Assembly (NCBI GenBank): GCA_910577525.1
Contig: CAJTLI010000011.1
Span: forward strand, 1 to 64,000
Direction of reading: 5' to 3'
Source of the DNA: an uncultured Oscillospiraceae bacterium
GTDB taxonomy: Bacteria > Bacillota > Clostridia > Oscillospirales > Oscillospiraceae
DNA: 64,000 bases
Shown: piece by piece, positions 42,431 through 50,175 of the stretch
How the letters are laid out: every line of letters begins with the position of its first letter
How positions within the stretch are numbered: position 1 is the first letter of the stretch
Position numbers and translations under genes: made by a program
The notes under the pieces: model-generated
The model's database searches: none
What the model was told of the DNA's origin: nothing
Seen by the model: only the letters and a program-made list of their open reading frames with translations

Positions 42431-43092
42431 AGGATATCCACCACGGTGAGCACCCCGTCCCGGACGGTGAAGCGCACCTCCAGCCCGGCAAAGCCAAAGC
42501 CGTACACCCGGTCCGGGTCGTTCTGATAGGGGGGCCGGGGGTCCTGGGCCAGCACGCCGGTGAGCGCCGCCCGGCGGTCCCCGGGAACCCGTTCCAGCAG
42601 GCCCGGCGGGAACTCCACCGCCAGCGTTTCCTCCGGCGCGGCCCCGGCAAAGCCGCCCGTGGCCTCGGGACGGCAGTCGGCGTAGGGGATGTAGGGCTTG
42701 ATATCAAAAATGGGCGTGCCGTCCACCAGGTCTCCCCCGGCGACCCGGAGCACCGGTCCCTCCGGCGTATCCCAATCCACCCCCTCCAGCTTCACGCAGG
42801 ACAGCCCGATGGGGTTGGGCCGGAAGGGGGACCGGGTGGCGAACACTCCCAGCCGCCGGTTTCCCCCCAGCCGGGGGGGCCGGACGGTGGGGGACCAGGC
42901 TTTCCCCCTGTTCTCGGAGAACTCCCAGATGAGCCACAGGTGGGAGAAGCCCTCGATGCCCCGCAGGGCCTCGGCAATCCGGTAGGGGGGCTCAAAGACC
43001 ACCGCGGAGCGCAGCTCCTCCACCAGCCCCGCCTGGCGGGGCGCCCCGAACTTGGAGGAGAAGTCCGAGCGGATATGGGCGACGGGTTCCAT
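42427..43092 (-). CDS. trmO: tRNA (t6A37) N6-methyltransferase TrmO (TsaA family)
   Basis: A 221-residue SAM-dependent enzyme that methylates threonylcarbamoyladenosine 37 of tRNA. The UPF0066 beta-barrel shows GIEGFSHLWLIWEFSEN near 46-62, FATRSPFRPNPIGLS near 85-99 and GGDLVDGTPIFDIKPYIPY near 119-137. The C-terminal domain ends with a VYGFGFAGLEVRF strand pair. Its start overlaps the upstream HD gene stop, so the two form an operon. Confidence 0.95.
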   Translation of the reverse strand: MEPVAHIRSDFSSKFGAPRQAGLVEELRSAVVFEPPYRIAEALRGIEGFSHLWLIWEFSENRGKAWSPTVRPPRLGGNRRLGVFATRSPFRPNPIGLSCVKLEGVDWDTPEGPVLRVAGGDLVDGTPIFDIKPYIPYADCRPEATGGFAGAAPEETLAVEFPPGLLERVPGDRRAALTGVLAQDPRPPYQNDPDRVYGFGFAGLEVRFTVRDGVLTVVDIL

Positions 43093-43649
43093 CAGTCCAC
43101 GTTGGGGCTGGCCCGCATGGCCAGAATGGTCTTGCCCATGAGCTCGTCCAGCTCCCAGCCCAGCAGCGCCGCCCCCTGCTCAATGACCTCCCGGGAGCAC
43201 CCGGCGGCGAATTTTTTGTCCTTGAACTTCTTTTTCACCGACTTGACCTCCAAATCGGACACGCTCTTGGAGGGCCGCATGAGGGCCGCCGCGCCGATGA
43301 GCCCGGTGAGCTCGTCCACGGCGAAGAGCACCTTCTCCATCTGGCGCTCCGGCCTGATGTCCGAGCACTGGCCCCAGCCGTGGCTGGCGGCGGCGCGGAT
43401 CATGGCCGGGTCGATGCCCCGCGCCTCCATCAGCTCTTGGCACTTGACGCAGTGCTCCTCGGGCCATTGTTCAAAGTCCAGGTCGTGGAGGATGCCGACG
43501 GCCTCCCAATAGTCCGCCTCATCGCCATAGCCCAGCTCCTGGGCGAACCAGCGCAGCACGTCGCCCACGGTGCGGGCGTGTTTGCGGTGAAACTCGCCCT
43601 CGTTGAATTCGCACAGAAGGTCCCAGGCCTGTTCGGGTGTGGGGATCAT
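43092..43649 (-). CDS. HD-domain protein (putative hydrolase)
   Basis: A 185-residue protein. The first 120 residues form a compact HD fold: His21/His24 in EFHRKHARTV, the metal pair in VGILHDLDFEQWPEEH near 51-66, AAASHGWGQ near 86, and a late Asp in LFAVDELTGLI near 109. The last 60 residues are basic then acidic (KSVKKKFKDKKFAAGCS) and end in helical tail. Likely a small phosphohydrolase of nucleotides or inositol-like substrates; substrate unknown. It is coupled to trmO. Confidence 0.8.
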   Translation of the reverse strand: MIPTPEQAWDLLCEFNEGEFHRKHARTVGDVLRWFAQELGYGDEADYWEAVGILHDLDFEQWPEEHCVKCQELMEARGIDPAMIRAAASHGWGQCSDIRPERQMEKVLFAVDELTGLIGAAALMRPSKSVSDLEVKSVKKKFKDKKFAAGCSREVIEQGAALLGWELDELMGKTILAMRASPNVD

Positions 43650-43720
43650 GGCAAACAGCTCCTTTCTCTATGGTAGTGTGTGAAATCATATACCTCTTTC
43701 CCCCCCATTGTCAATCCCCA

Positions 43721-43749
43721 TTGACTTTCCCCGCCGGAAACAGTACAAT
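43721..43749 (+). promoter_or_regulatory. Promoter reading into the hairpin array
   Basis: TTGACT at 43721-43726, a 17-base spacer, TACAAT at 43744-43749. Predicted start near 43756, only 11 bases before the first hairpin; a transcript would carry the whole array as a leader of about 335 bases before the cysteine desulfurase. Confidence 0.75.
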
Positions 43750-43766
43750 AATGTCTGCCGTATAAA

Positions 43767-44038
43767 CCGCAGCATAATTATGTTGCGGCGGTAAATATAA
43801 GGTTTTCGGACAAATTGTCCGAAAACCTTATATTTGAGCGAAGCATCCAGGCTTTGCTCAATACGCGTTATAGTCAAAGCACTTCAAAAGAGGTAAAATA
43901 CCTCTTTTGAAGTCTGCGGCGTAAATCGCCGCAGAAGGCCGCATAAGAGGCCTTGCTTTGGACTTCATAGGCAGCACACGGGCTTTGCCCGACAGCGGCT
44001 ATGCCGCTGTTTGAAAATCGGTAAATACCGATTTTCAA
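43767..44038. repeat. Array of nine consecutive near-perfect hairpins
   Basis: Hairpins at 43767-43788, 43793-43835 (21-bp perfect arms), 43836-43859, 43881-43913 (15-bp arms, loop AAA), 43914-43934, 43935-43954, 43979-43991, 43992-44010 and 44011-44038 (13-bp arms, loop AA). Several abut with no spacing. An alternative stem, GCTTTG/CAAAGC, at 43851-43880 bridges two of them. Arms differ in sequence from hairpin to hairpin, so these are not copies of one repeat. Base composition is much lower in GC than the neighbours. Open frames here are artefacts. Confidence 0.9.
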
Positions 44039-44091
44039 GTGTGATTACTATACAATACAAGGACTGTCATACTGTTTGGAGGAGCGCTGTT

Positions 44092-45231
44092 ATGGACAAC
44101 CTGATCTATTTTGACTATGCCGCCACCACCCCCGTGAAACAGGAGGCGGTGAATGCTGTGACGGACGCCCTCCGGCAGTTCGGCAACCCCTCCTCCCGCT
44201 ACGCCTACGCCCGACAGGCCGCCCAGCGGGTGAAGGAGGACCGGGAGGCCGTGGCCGGGGCCTTCGGGTGCGCTCCCGCCGAGCTGTTTTTCACCTCCTG
44301 CGGCACGGAGAGCGACAACTGGGCCCTCCGCCGGGGGGCGGAGCTGAACCGCCGGAGGGGAAAGCACATCGTCACCACCAGCCTGGAGCACGCCGCCGTG
44401 CTGGAGACCTGCCGGGACCTGGAGCGGCAGGGGTATGAGGTCACGTACCTCAAGCCGGAGCGGGCGGGGCGGATTACGGCGGACCAGCTGACCGCCGCCC
44501 TGCGGCCGGACACGGTTCTGGTGTCCATGATGCTCGTGAACAACGAGACGGGGGTGATCCTGCCCGTGGCGGAGTGCGTCAGGGCGGTGAAAGCCGCGGA
44601 CCCGGCGATTCTGTTCCACTGCGACGGGGTCCAGGGCTTTTTGAAGACCCCAGAGCCGCTGGTCCGGCTGGGAGCCGACCTGGTGGCCGTCAGCGGCCAC
44701 AAAGTCGGGGCCCCCAAAGGGATCGGGGCGCTGTACATCAAAAAGGGGGTCCGCCTGCGGCCCCTGCTGGCCGGGGGAGGCCAGGAGGAGGGCCTGCGCT
44801 CCGGCACCGAGGCCACAGCCCAGATTGCGGGCTTTGCCGCCGCCGTCCGGGCCACCATGGCGGACCCGGACCGGCTGGAGCGGACCGCCGCCATCAAGGA
44901 ATACACCCTGTCCAAAGTGAAGGAGGCCGTCCCCAAGCTGGAGATCATCTCCCAGGGGGACGCCCCCCATATCTGCGCCGTCACCCTCCCCGGCTACAAG
45001 AGCGAGGTGGTGGTCCGGGTGCTGGGGGACCGGGGGGTGTGCGTGTCCTCCGGCTCCGCCTGCCACAGGGGCAGGCCCAGCCACGTGTTCGCCGCCATGG
45101 GCCTGCCCAAGCCCTGGCTGGACGGGGCCCTGCGGCTGTCCTTCTCCCCGGACTCCACCCGGGAGGAGGCGGACAAGCTGGTTTCCGCCCTGAAGGACGC
45201 GGCGGACAGCCTGTTCACCACCCTGTCGTGA
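44092..45231 (+). CDS. Cysteine desulfurase (NifS/IscS-like)
   Basis: A 379-residue PLP enzyme that mobilises cysteine sulfur as persulfide for Fe-S clusters or thio-modifications. N-terminal YFDYAATTPV is near 5-14 and FTSCGTESDNWALR near 72. PLP aspartate region is HCDGVQGF, the Schiff-base lysine is in SGHKVGAPKGIGALY near 202, and the catalytic cysteine loop is SSGSACHRGRP near 321-331. ATG at 44092 with GGAGGAG upstream; an in-frame extension would run into the hairpin array. No scaffold or thiI partner is adjacent. Confidence 0.95.
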   Translation: MDNLIYFDYAATTPVKQEAVNAVTDALRQFGNPSSRYAYARQAAQRVKEDREAVAGAFGCAPAELFFTSCGTESDNWALRRGAELNRRRGKHIVTTSLEHAAVLETCRDLERQGYEVTYLKPERAGRITADQLTAALRPDTVLVSMMLVNNETGVILPVAECVRAVKAADPAILFHCDGVQGFLKTPEPLVRLGADLVAVSGHKVGAPKGIGALYIKKGVRLRPLLAGGGQEEGLRSGTEATAQIAGFAAAVRATMADPDRLERTAAIKEYTLSKVKEAVPKLEIISQGDAPHICAVTLPGYKSEVVVRVLGDRGVCVSSGSACHRGRPSHVFAAMGLPKPWLDGALRLSFSPDSTREEADKLVSALKDAADSLFTTLS

Positions 45232-45282
45232 GGCGGGGCGCGCCGTTTTCGCCCTGCCGGCGGACATAGAGAGGGGGATTTT

Positions 45283-45666
45283 ATGCTGAACAAAGAGGAA
45301 ATCATCCGTTTATTGAAGGAAGCGGCATTTGACGCCGGTGAGTATTGGGTAATGTCAGGCGCGGCCATGGTGCTGTACGGAATTCGGGACGTGACGCGGG
45401 ATATCGACCTGGGCTGCACCTCTAAACTGGCGGACGAGCTTGAAGGCAGGGGATATCCGTCAGAGGTCCTTTCGGACGGGAGCAGGAGGATCGTTTTTTC
45501 TGAAGAGATCGAACTGTTTGAAAATTGGATTGAGGATCAAGCCGTTTTGCTGGAGGGAATCCCGGCGGTCTCCCTCAAGGGACTGATCCGAATGAAAGAA
45601 AAGCTTGGCCGGGAAAAGGATCGGAACGATATTCTTCTCATAAAGGAGCATTTGGCAAAATGTTAA
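45283..45666 (+). CDS. Nucleotidyltransferase-like small protein
   Basis: A 127-residue protein with the start of a nucleotidyltransferase fold: MSGAAMVLYGIRDVTRDIDLG near 24-44. The G-A...Y-G-R-T-D-I-D arrangement is seen in AbiEii/DUF1814 and lincosamide-type nucleotidyltransferases. A later SLKGLIRMKEKLGREKDRND segment is also like those families. It is too short for a complete antibiotic-modifying enzyme and may be a toxin/antitoxin-type or orphan domain. Base composition is clearly lower in GC than the neighbours, suggesting transfer. RBS GAGAGGGG. Its stop overlaps the MATE gene start. Confidence 0.7.
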   Translation: MLNKEEIIRLLKEAAFDAGEYWVMSGAAMVLYGIRDVTRDIDLGCTSKLADELEGRGYPSEVLSDGSRRIVFSEEIELFENWIEDQAVLLEGIPAVSLKGLIRMKEKLGREKDRNDILLIKEHLAKC

Positions 45667-47042
45667 CGCTGTTTCAGCGGGAAAAGGGCTTTTACCGCAA
45701 GCTGCTGGCCCTGGCCCTGCCCATCCTGTTTCAAAACCTCATCACCAACTCCCTGGGTCTGGTGGACACCTTCATGGTGGGCACCATGGGTCAGGGGCCG
45801 CTGGCGGGCGTGACCCTGGCCAACATCCCGGTGTTCGTGGTCCAGCTCATGATGTTCGGTATTCAGAGCGGGTCCTCCGTCCTCATCAGCCAGTACCGGG
45901 GCAAGGGGGACATGAAGGCCATCAACCGGGTGATGGGCATCGGCATGTACGCCGCCGGGGCCATCGGCCTGGCCTTCGCCCTGGTCATGGGGTTCCTCCC
46001 CCGGCAGTTCATGTCCCTGTTCGGGGACGACCCCCAGGTGGTGGCCACCGCCGCCCGGTACGCCCGGATCGTGGGCTGGTCCTACTTCTTCGACAGCTTC
46101 GTCCAGGTGTACAACGGCGTCCACCGGGCCATGGGGGATCCCAGGCGGGGGCTGTACATTCTGGGGGTGTCCATGGCCTGCAACACCTTCCTCAACTGGG
46201 TGCTCATCTTCGGCAACCTGGGCGCGCCCCGGCTGGGGGTGGAGGGCGCCGCCCTGGCCACCCTGCTGGCCCGGGTGCTCTCCTGCGCCATCGCCATCGG
46301 CTGGGCGGTGCTGGACAAGGGCTTCCGCATCGACCCCGCCCTGCTGTTCCGGCCCGGCGGAGAAATGGTGCGGCGGTTTGTCCGCTTCGCCACCCCGGTG
46401 ATGTGCAACGAGACCTTCTGGGGGCTGGGCACCTCCATCTTCCCCACCATCATGGGCCACATGGAGGGCTCCGAGGAGATTCTGGCCGCCTACGCCATCG
46501 CGGGCAATATCACCAACCTGTGCACCGTGGGGGTGTTCGCCATCGCGGGCACCGCCGCCATCCTCATCGGACAGGAGATCGGCTCGGGCAACACCGGCGC
46601 GGTGTACTCCCTGGGGGCCCTGCTCAACACCCTGGCCTTCCTGTTCGGCGTTGCGGGGGGCGCGGCCTTCCTGCTCCTGCTCTACCTGTTCGTCGCCCCG
46701 GTGCTCTACCCCCTGTTCAAGCTGTCCCCCTCCGCCGGGGAGATCTGCACCCTCATGCTCACCATGGTGTTTGTCATGATGCCCCTGCGCTCCCTGGAGT
46801 GCACCAACATCGTGGGGGTGCTCCGGGGCGGAGGCGACGTGAAGATGGCCACCCTCATCGACCTGACCCCCCTGTGGGCGGTGGCCCTGCCCATCGCCGC
46901 CCTGTCCGGCCTGGTGTTCAAGCTGGGCATCTTCTGGGTGTACCTGGGCATGATGAGCGAAAACGTAGTCAAGGCCGTGCTGGGCCTGGGGCGATTCAAA
47001 AGCGGGAAGTGGATTCGGGACGTTACCGTGCCCAACCTCTGA
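45660..47042 (+). CDS. MATE-family efflux transporter
   Basis: A 460-residue, twelve-helix antiporter using Na+ or H+ to export cationic drugs or metabolites. First-repeat signature is LALPILFQNLITNSLGLVDTFMVG near 17-40. The second half begins near 230 with RRFVRFATPVMCNETFWGLG. Pseudo-twofold symmetry and length fit the family. Start overlaps the stop of the small nucleotidyltransferase-like gene (ATGTTAA), with AAAGGAG upstream. Substrate not evident. Confidence 0.93.
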   Translation: MLTLFQREKGFYRKLLALALPILFQNLITNSLGLVDTFMVGTMGQGPLAGVTLANIPVFVVQLMMFGIQSGSSVLISQYRGKGDMKAINRVMGIGMYAAGAIGLAFALVMGFLPRQFMSLFGDDPQVVATAARYARIVGWSYFFDSFVQVYNGVHRAMGDPRRGLYILGVSMACNTFLNWVLIFGNLGAPRLGVEGAALATLLARVLSCAIAIGWAVLDKGFRIDPALLFRPGGEMVRRFVRFATPVMCNETFWGLGTSIFPTIMGHMEGSEEILAAYAIAGNITNLCTVGVFAIAGTAAILIGQEIGSGNTGAVYSLGALLNTLAFLFGVAGGAAFLLLLYLFVAPVLYPLFKLSPSAGEICTLMLTMVFVMMPLRSLECTNIVGVLRGGGDVKMATLIDLTPLWAVALPIAALSGLVFKLGIFWVYLGMMSENVVKAVLGLGRFKSGKWIRDVTVPNL

Positions 47043-47065
47043 GGCGGGGCGGGGGACAAGAGAAA

Positions 47066-47100
47066 AGAGCCGCCCCAAGCGGGGCGGCTCTCGGTTTTCG
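47066..47100. terminator. Terminator between MATE gene and transglutaminase-like gene
   Basis: AGAGCCGCCCC pairs with GGGGCGGCTCT around AAGC, followed by CGGTTTTCGG. It lies between convergent genes. Confidence 0.85.
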
Positions 47101-47106
47101 GCATTG

Positions 47107-48021
47107 TCAGCCTGCCGGCGGGACTGTCAGCACGGCAACATCATAGCAGGGTTCCTCTGGGGCTGCCTTGACCTTCTCCAGCCAGCGGCGGTCTTCTTCC
47201 TCCCACCGCTGGGTTTCCTCCGGGGAAAGCCCCTCCTCGGGCAACAACGTGAGCCGGTATTCCACCTGGGCAATGCGGTTTTGCTTCAAGTTGTAGCCGG
47301 CGGGGACAAAGCTGAGCCACTCTCCCCTGGAACCAAAGCCGTTATACCGCTCCGCCTTAAGCCAAAACAGGTTTTTGCAGATATAGGTGTTTGTCCACAT
47401 GTGTTTGTCCCACAGGCGGGGCAGGTTGTCCTTTCGGTCTGTGGAGGAAACAAAAGCGGCAAACTCCCGGCGGGCGAAGCGCTCCCGGATCTCCAGGATG
47501 GAGAGGGGATTACCGGCCTCGTCCACAAACCAGCCGTCGGTGGTGGGGTCCAGCATAATCCACTTGCCCAGCGCGCCGTCATAAATCTCAGTCACCACGT
47601 GGTTGTCATTGTCATAGGGGGAATAGGGCATGATTCCCACCCGCCGGGCATAGACGCCCACCGCGAGACAGCACTCCGCCAGAATCTTGGACTTGTTCAG
47701 GCAGTTGATGCCCTGATCGGGCCGCTCATAGCTGTATTCCAGCAGGGAGAGGGCGTCGCAGGGGACATGGTTGTCGTAGTAGGACGAATGGGTGAGCCGG
47801 GGGGAGAAGTGGTGCAACAGCCGCTTGGCCCTCTGGAAGGCGCTTCCCTTTCCCGCCAGCTTGACGAGGCCGTACTTCTCCCGCAGGGTTTCATATTCCG
47901 GACAGTCCAGCGCGTAGGCGGGATAGACCGCCGGTCCGGAGGCAAATTCCAGGTGGTTGAACAAAATACCGCTGTAGATGTCAAACACCCGCCGCTCGGT
48001 TTCCAGTTCTTTTTTTGTCAC
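47107..48021 (-). CDS. Transglutaminase-like cysteine protease-fold protein
   Basis: A 304-residue cytoplasmic protein without signal peptide. A transglutaminase-like core shows the Cys-His-Asp triad: Cys in GINCLNKSKILAE near 107, His in YDNDNHVVTEIYD near 139, and Asp in WIMLDPTTDGWFVDE near 156. Flanking helices are long (residues 1-90 and 200-304). The start is GTG at 48021 with AAGGAGATG upstream. It is third in an operon behind two CobW GTPases (15-base gaps), so a link to metal stress is possible but unproved. Confidence 0.8.
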   Translation of the reverse strand: MTKKELETERRVFDIYSGILFNHLEFASGPAVYPAYALDCPEYETLREKYGLVKLAGKGSAFQRAKRLLHHFSPRLTHSSYYDNHVPCDALSLLEYSYERPDQGINCLNKSKILAECCLAVGVYARRVGIMPYSPYDNDNHVVTEIYDGALGKWIMLDPTTDGWFVDEAGNPLSILEIRERFARREFAAFVSSTDRKDNLPRLWDKHMWTNTYICKNLFWLKAERYNGFGSRGEWLSFVPAGYNLKQNRIAQVEYRLTLLPEEGLSPEETQRWEEEDRRWLEKVKAAPEEPCYDVAVLTVPPAG

Positions 48022-48035
48022 GGGGCATCTCCTTT

Positions 48036-48968
48036 TCAGAACGACAGCACTTCCCGCTCGGGCTTCTCCGCCGGACCCAGGGCGGTCACGTGGAGCACCG
48101 GGCCGTCCTCGCCCTCGTAAGCCTTGTGGCGCTCCAGCCGCACCACCCCGGTGACATCGACCCAGGAGCGGTTTTCAAAGGCGTCAAAGCCCTTCCCCTG
48201 GGCCACCAGCCCCAGAAAGGTGATGTCCGCCTCACAGCAGGTCATGGCGAACCGGCCCAGAATCACGTCCCCCGGGTACTGGGGCAGGTGGGCCACCAGG
48301 ACCTTGGCCCGGACCGTTTTCCCCTCGTACCGCTCGGGGTGTTCCATCACGTCCACATACCACACGCCGAAGTCGTCGTCGGGGATGTCGATGACCTCCT
48401 GGTCCAGGTCGAAGGGGCACACGCTGCCGTCGGCGTAGTCCTCGCTGTCGCCGTTGAGGTATTCCAGGTAGATGCTGGCCCGGCGGTTCACCAGCTTCAG
48501 ATTGCGCTGGCGCAGAGCGTCCCGCAGGGCCTCGGTACAGCGGTTAAACACGATGAGATCGGCGTTGGTCAGCTTTTCCATCATCATCTGACCCAGGTTC
48601 TTGGCGTAGCTCTCAAAGGTGGCCGCCTCCACCATGGTCATGATCTGGTAGAGCACCCAGTTGTCCGGCAGAGCCTCCTGATACAGCCGCCCCATGGACC
48701 ACATGCCGTTGAACTCAATGAGAATCTGCTTGGGGCGGTGCTTTTTCTCCAGCTGCTTGAGAAAGGCCGGGGTGAGGTCCTCTTCCTCCTCCACGTTGAC
48801 CACGGTGACGTTCCGCAGCGCCTTGGGGTCGTACTCCGCCTCCCCCTCCTCACAGCAGAGCAGCAGGGTGCGGTCCCGCAGGGCAAACCCATCCTGGAGA
48901 ATGCCGTTGATGAAGGTAGTTTTTCCGCCGTCCAGAAACCCGGCGAACAGGTAAACAGGGATTTCCAT
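48036..48968 (-). CDS. CobW/G3E GTPase fused to a YcgQ/DUF1980-like domain
   Basis: A 310-residue protein. Residues 1-190 form a G3E P-loop GTPase with GFLDGGKTTF near 10-19, ILIEFNGMWS (the switch region) near 84 and a LIVFNRC specificity motif near 137. It lacks the CxCC zinc-transfer motif of metallochaperone CobW proteins. Residues about 195-310 resemble the C-terminal domain of YcgQ/TIGR03943 proteins: VWYVDVMEHPERYEGK, GRFAMTCCEADITFLG, then SWVDVTGVV. In Firmicutes YcgQ-like proteins and DUF318 permeases commonly accompany CobW proteins in zinc-responsive loci. Fusion of the two parts is the unusual point. Sits 15 bases after the next CobW gene. Confidence 0.82.
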   Translation of the reverse strand: MEIPVYLFAGFLDGGKTTFINGILQDGFALRDRTLLLCCEEGEAEYDPKALRNVTVVNVEEEEDLTPAFLKQLEKKHRPKQILIEFNGMWSMGRLYQEALPDNWVLYQIMTMVEAATFESYAKNLGQMMMEKLTNADLIVFNRCTEALRDALRQRNLKLVNRRASIYLEYLNGDSEDYADGSVCPFDLDQEVIDIPDDDFGVWYVDVMEHPERYEGKTVRAKVLVAHLPQYPGDVILGRFAMTCCEADITFLGLVAQGKGFDAFENRSWVDVTGVVRLERHKAYEGEDGPVLHVTALGPAEKPEREVLSF

Positions 48969-48983
48969 GGATGCTCCGCCCCT

Positions 48984-50108
48984 TTACAGGCCGAACAGGG
49001 CGGCCAGCCTGTCCTCGTTCAGGTCCGCGCCGATGACGCACAGCCGCCCGGTGTAGTCCGCCGGACCGGTGCGCACCTCGTGCTCCTCGGGCACGTAGTC
49101 GAAGTGCAGCCAGCTGCCGTCCCCGGCGGGGACGATGCCCTTGGCCCGCAGAATGGCGCCGCACTCCCCCAGGTCCAGCTGGGACAGAATGCGCTCCAGC
49201 TCCTCCCTGGCGAAGGGCTTCACCGTCTCCCGGCCCCAGCTGGCAAACACCTCGTCGGCGTGGTGGTGGCCGTGGTGGTCGTGATCGTGGCAGCCGCAGG
49301 AGCACTCCTCGCCGTGGTCATGATGATGCTCATGCTCCTCGTGGTCGTGGTGATGGTGCTCATGGCCGTGGTGACAGCACTCCTCGCCCTCGTGGTCATG
49401 GTGGTGGTGCTCATGCTCCTCCCCGTCATGGTGATGATGGTGGTGGGCGTGGGCCTCCTCCCCGGCGGCGTGGTCCGCCCGGATGCGCGCCAAAAGCTCC
49501 TCCTCCAGGGAGGTCTTCTCCATGGCGGACAGGATGGTCCCGCCGTCCAGCTGGTCCCAGGGGGTGGTGAGAATGACGGCGGAGGGGTTTTTCTCCCGGA
49601 GCAGAGCCACCGACGCCTCCAGCTTCTCCTGGGTCAGGTTCTGGGTGCGGGAGAGGATGATGGCGCCCGCGTGCTCCACCTGGTTGTTGTAAAACTCGCC
49701 GAAGTTTTTCATATACAGCTTTACCTTGGCCGCGTCCGCCACGGTGACAAAGCTGTTCAGCCCCAGCGCCGGGTCCTCCCCGGCGGCCTTCTCCACCGCC
49801 GCCACCACGTCGGACAGCTTGCCCACCCCGGAGGGCTCGATGAGGATGCGGTCGGGGTGGAATTTCTCCTCCACCTCGTGGAGGGCCTTGCCGAAGTCCC
49901 CCACCAGAGAGCAGCAGATGCAGCCCGAGGACATCTCGGAGATCTCGATGCCGGCCTCCTTTAAAAATCCGCCGTCCACGCTGATCTCGCCGAACTCGTT
50001 TTCAATGAGCACCAGCTTCTCGCCCTGGAACGCCTCCGCCAGCAGCTTTTTGATGAGAGTGGTCTTCCCGGCCCCTAAAAAGCCGGATACAATGTCGATT
50101 TTTGCCAT
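48984..50108 (-). CDS. CobW/ZNG1-type zinc metallochaperone GTPase with His-rich tract
   Basis: A 374-residue G3E GTPase. Walker A GFLGAGKTTL is at residues 9-18, the metal motif SGCICC at 61-66, Walker B/switch ILIEPSGVGK near 88-97, and a degenerate guanine motif SRTQNL. Between the G domain and CobW_C lies a tract (about 217-290) with about 33 histidines and five cysteines, expected to store or sense zinc or nickel. The C-terminal CobW_C domain ends LCVIGADLNEDRLAALFGL. Such proteins load Zn or Co into client enzymes, often under Zur control. A promoter lies at 50143-50171. Palindrome GGAAATGATTTCC (50110-50122) covers the ribosome-binding site; its role is unknown. Confidence 0.92.
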   Translation of the reverse strand: MAKIDIVSGFLGAGKTTLIKKLLAEAFQGEKLVLIENEFGEISVDGGFLKEAGIEISEMSSGCICCSLVGDFGKALHEVEEKFHPDRILIEPSGVGKLSDVVAAVEKAAGEDPALGLNSFVTVADAAKVKLYMKNFGEFYNNQVEHAGAIILSRTQNLTQEKLEASVALLREKNPSAVILTTPWDQLDGGTILSAMEKTSLEEELLARIRADHAAGEEAHAHHHHHHDGEEHEHHHHDHEGEECCHHGHEHHHHDHEEHEHHHDHGEECSCGCHDHDHHGHHHADEVFASWGRETVKPFAREELERILSQLDLGECGAILRAKGIVPAGDGSWLHFDYVPEEHEVRTGPADYTGRLCVIGADLNEDRLAALFGL

Positions 50109-50142
50109 GGGAAATCATTTCCTTTACTTGAAGTGTTCCCCT

Positions 50143-50171
50143 ATTTTACAGCCGGACACAGGGAAAGTCAA
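50143..50171 (-). promoter_or_regulatory. Promoter of the CobW operon
   Basis: On the minus strand TTGACT (50171-50166), 17-base spacer, TAAAAT (50148-50143), about 35 bases before the start codon. Confidence 0.75.
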
Positions 50172-50175
50172 GGCT

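Noticed and set aside
43767..44038. CRISPR, integron attC array or tRNA cluster
   Set aside because: The hairpin arms differ in sequence and have no repeat-spacer periodicity, there is no integrase, and no tRNA fold or CCA-type pattern was found.
48015..49964. A 649-codon plus-strand frame rich in Val, Met and Leu opposite the CobW genes
   Set aside because: Its hydrophobic run is simply the complement of the His-rich codons; the minus-strand GTPase motifs are unmistakable.
50110..50122. Zur box at the CobW gene
   Set aside because: GGAAATGATTTCC is a perfect short palindrome but lies over the ribosome-binding site, downstream of the promoter, and does not match the longer Zur consensus well enough to call.
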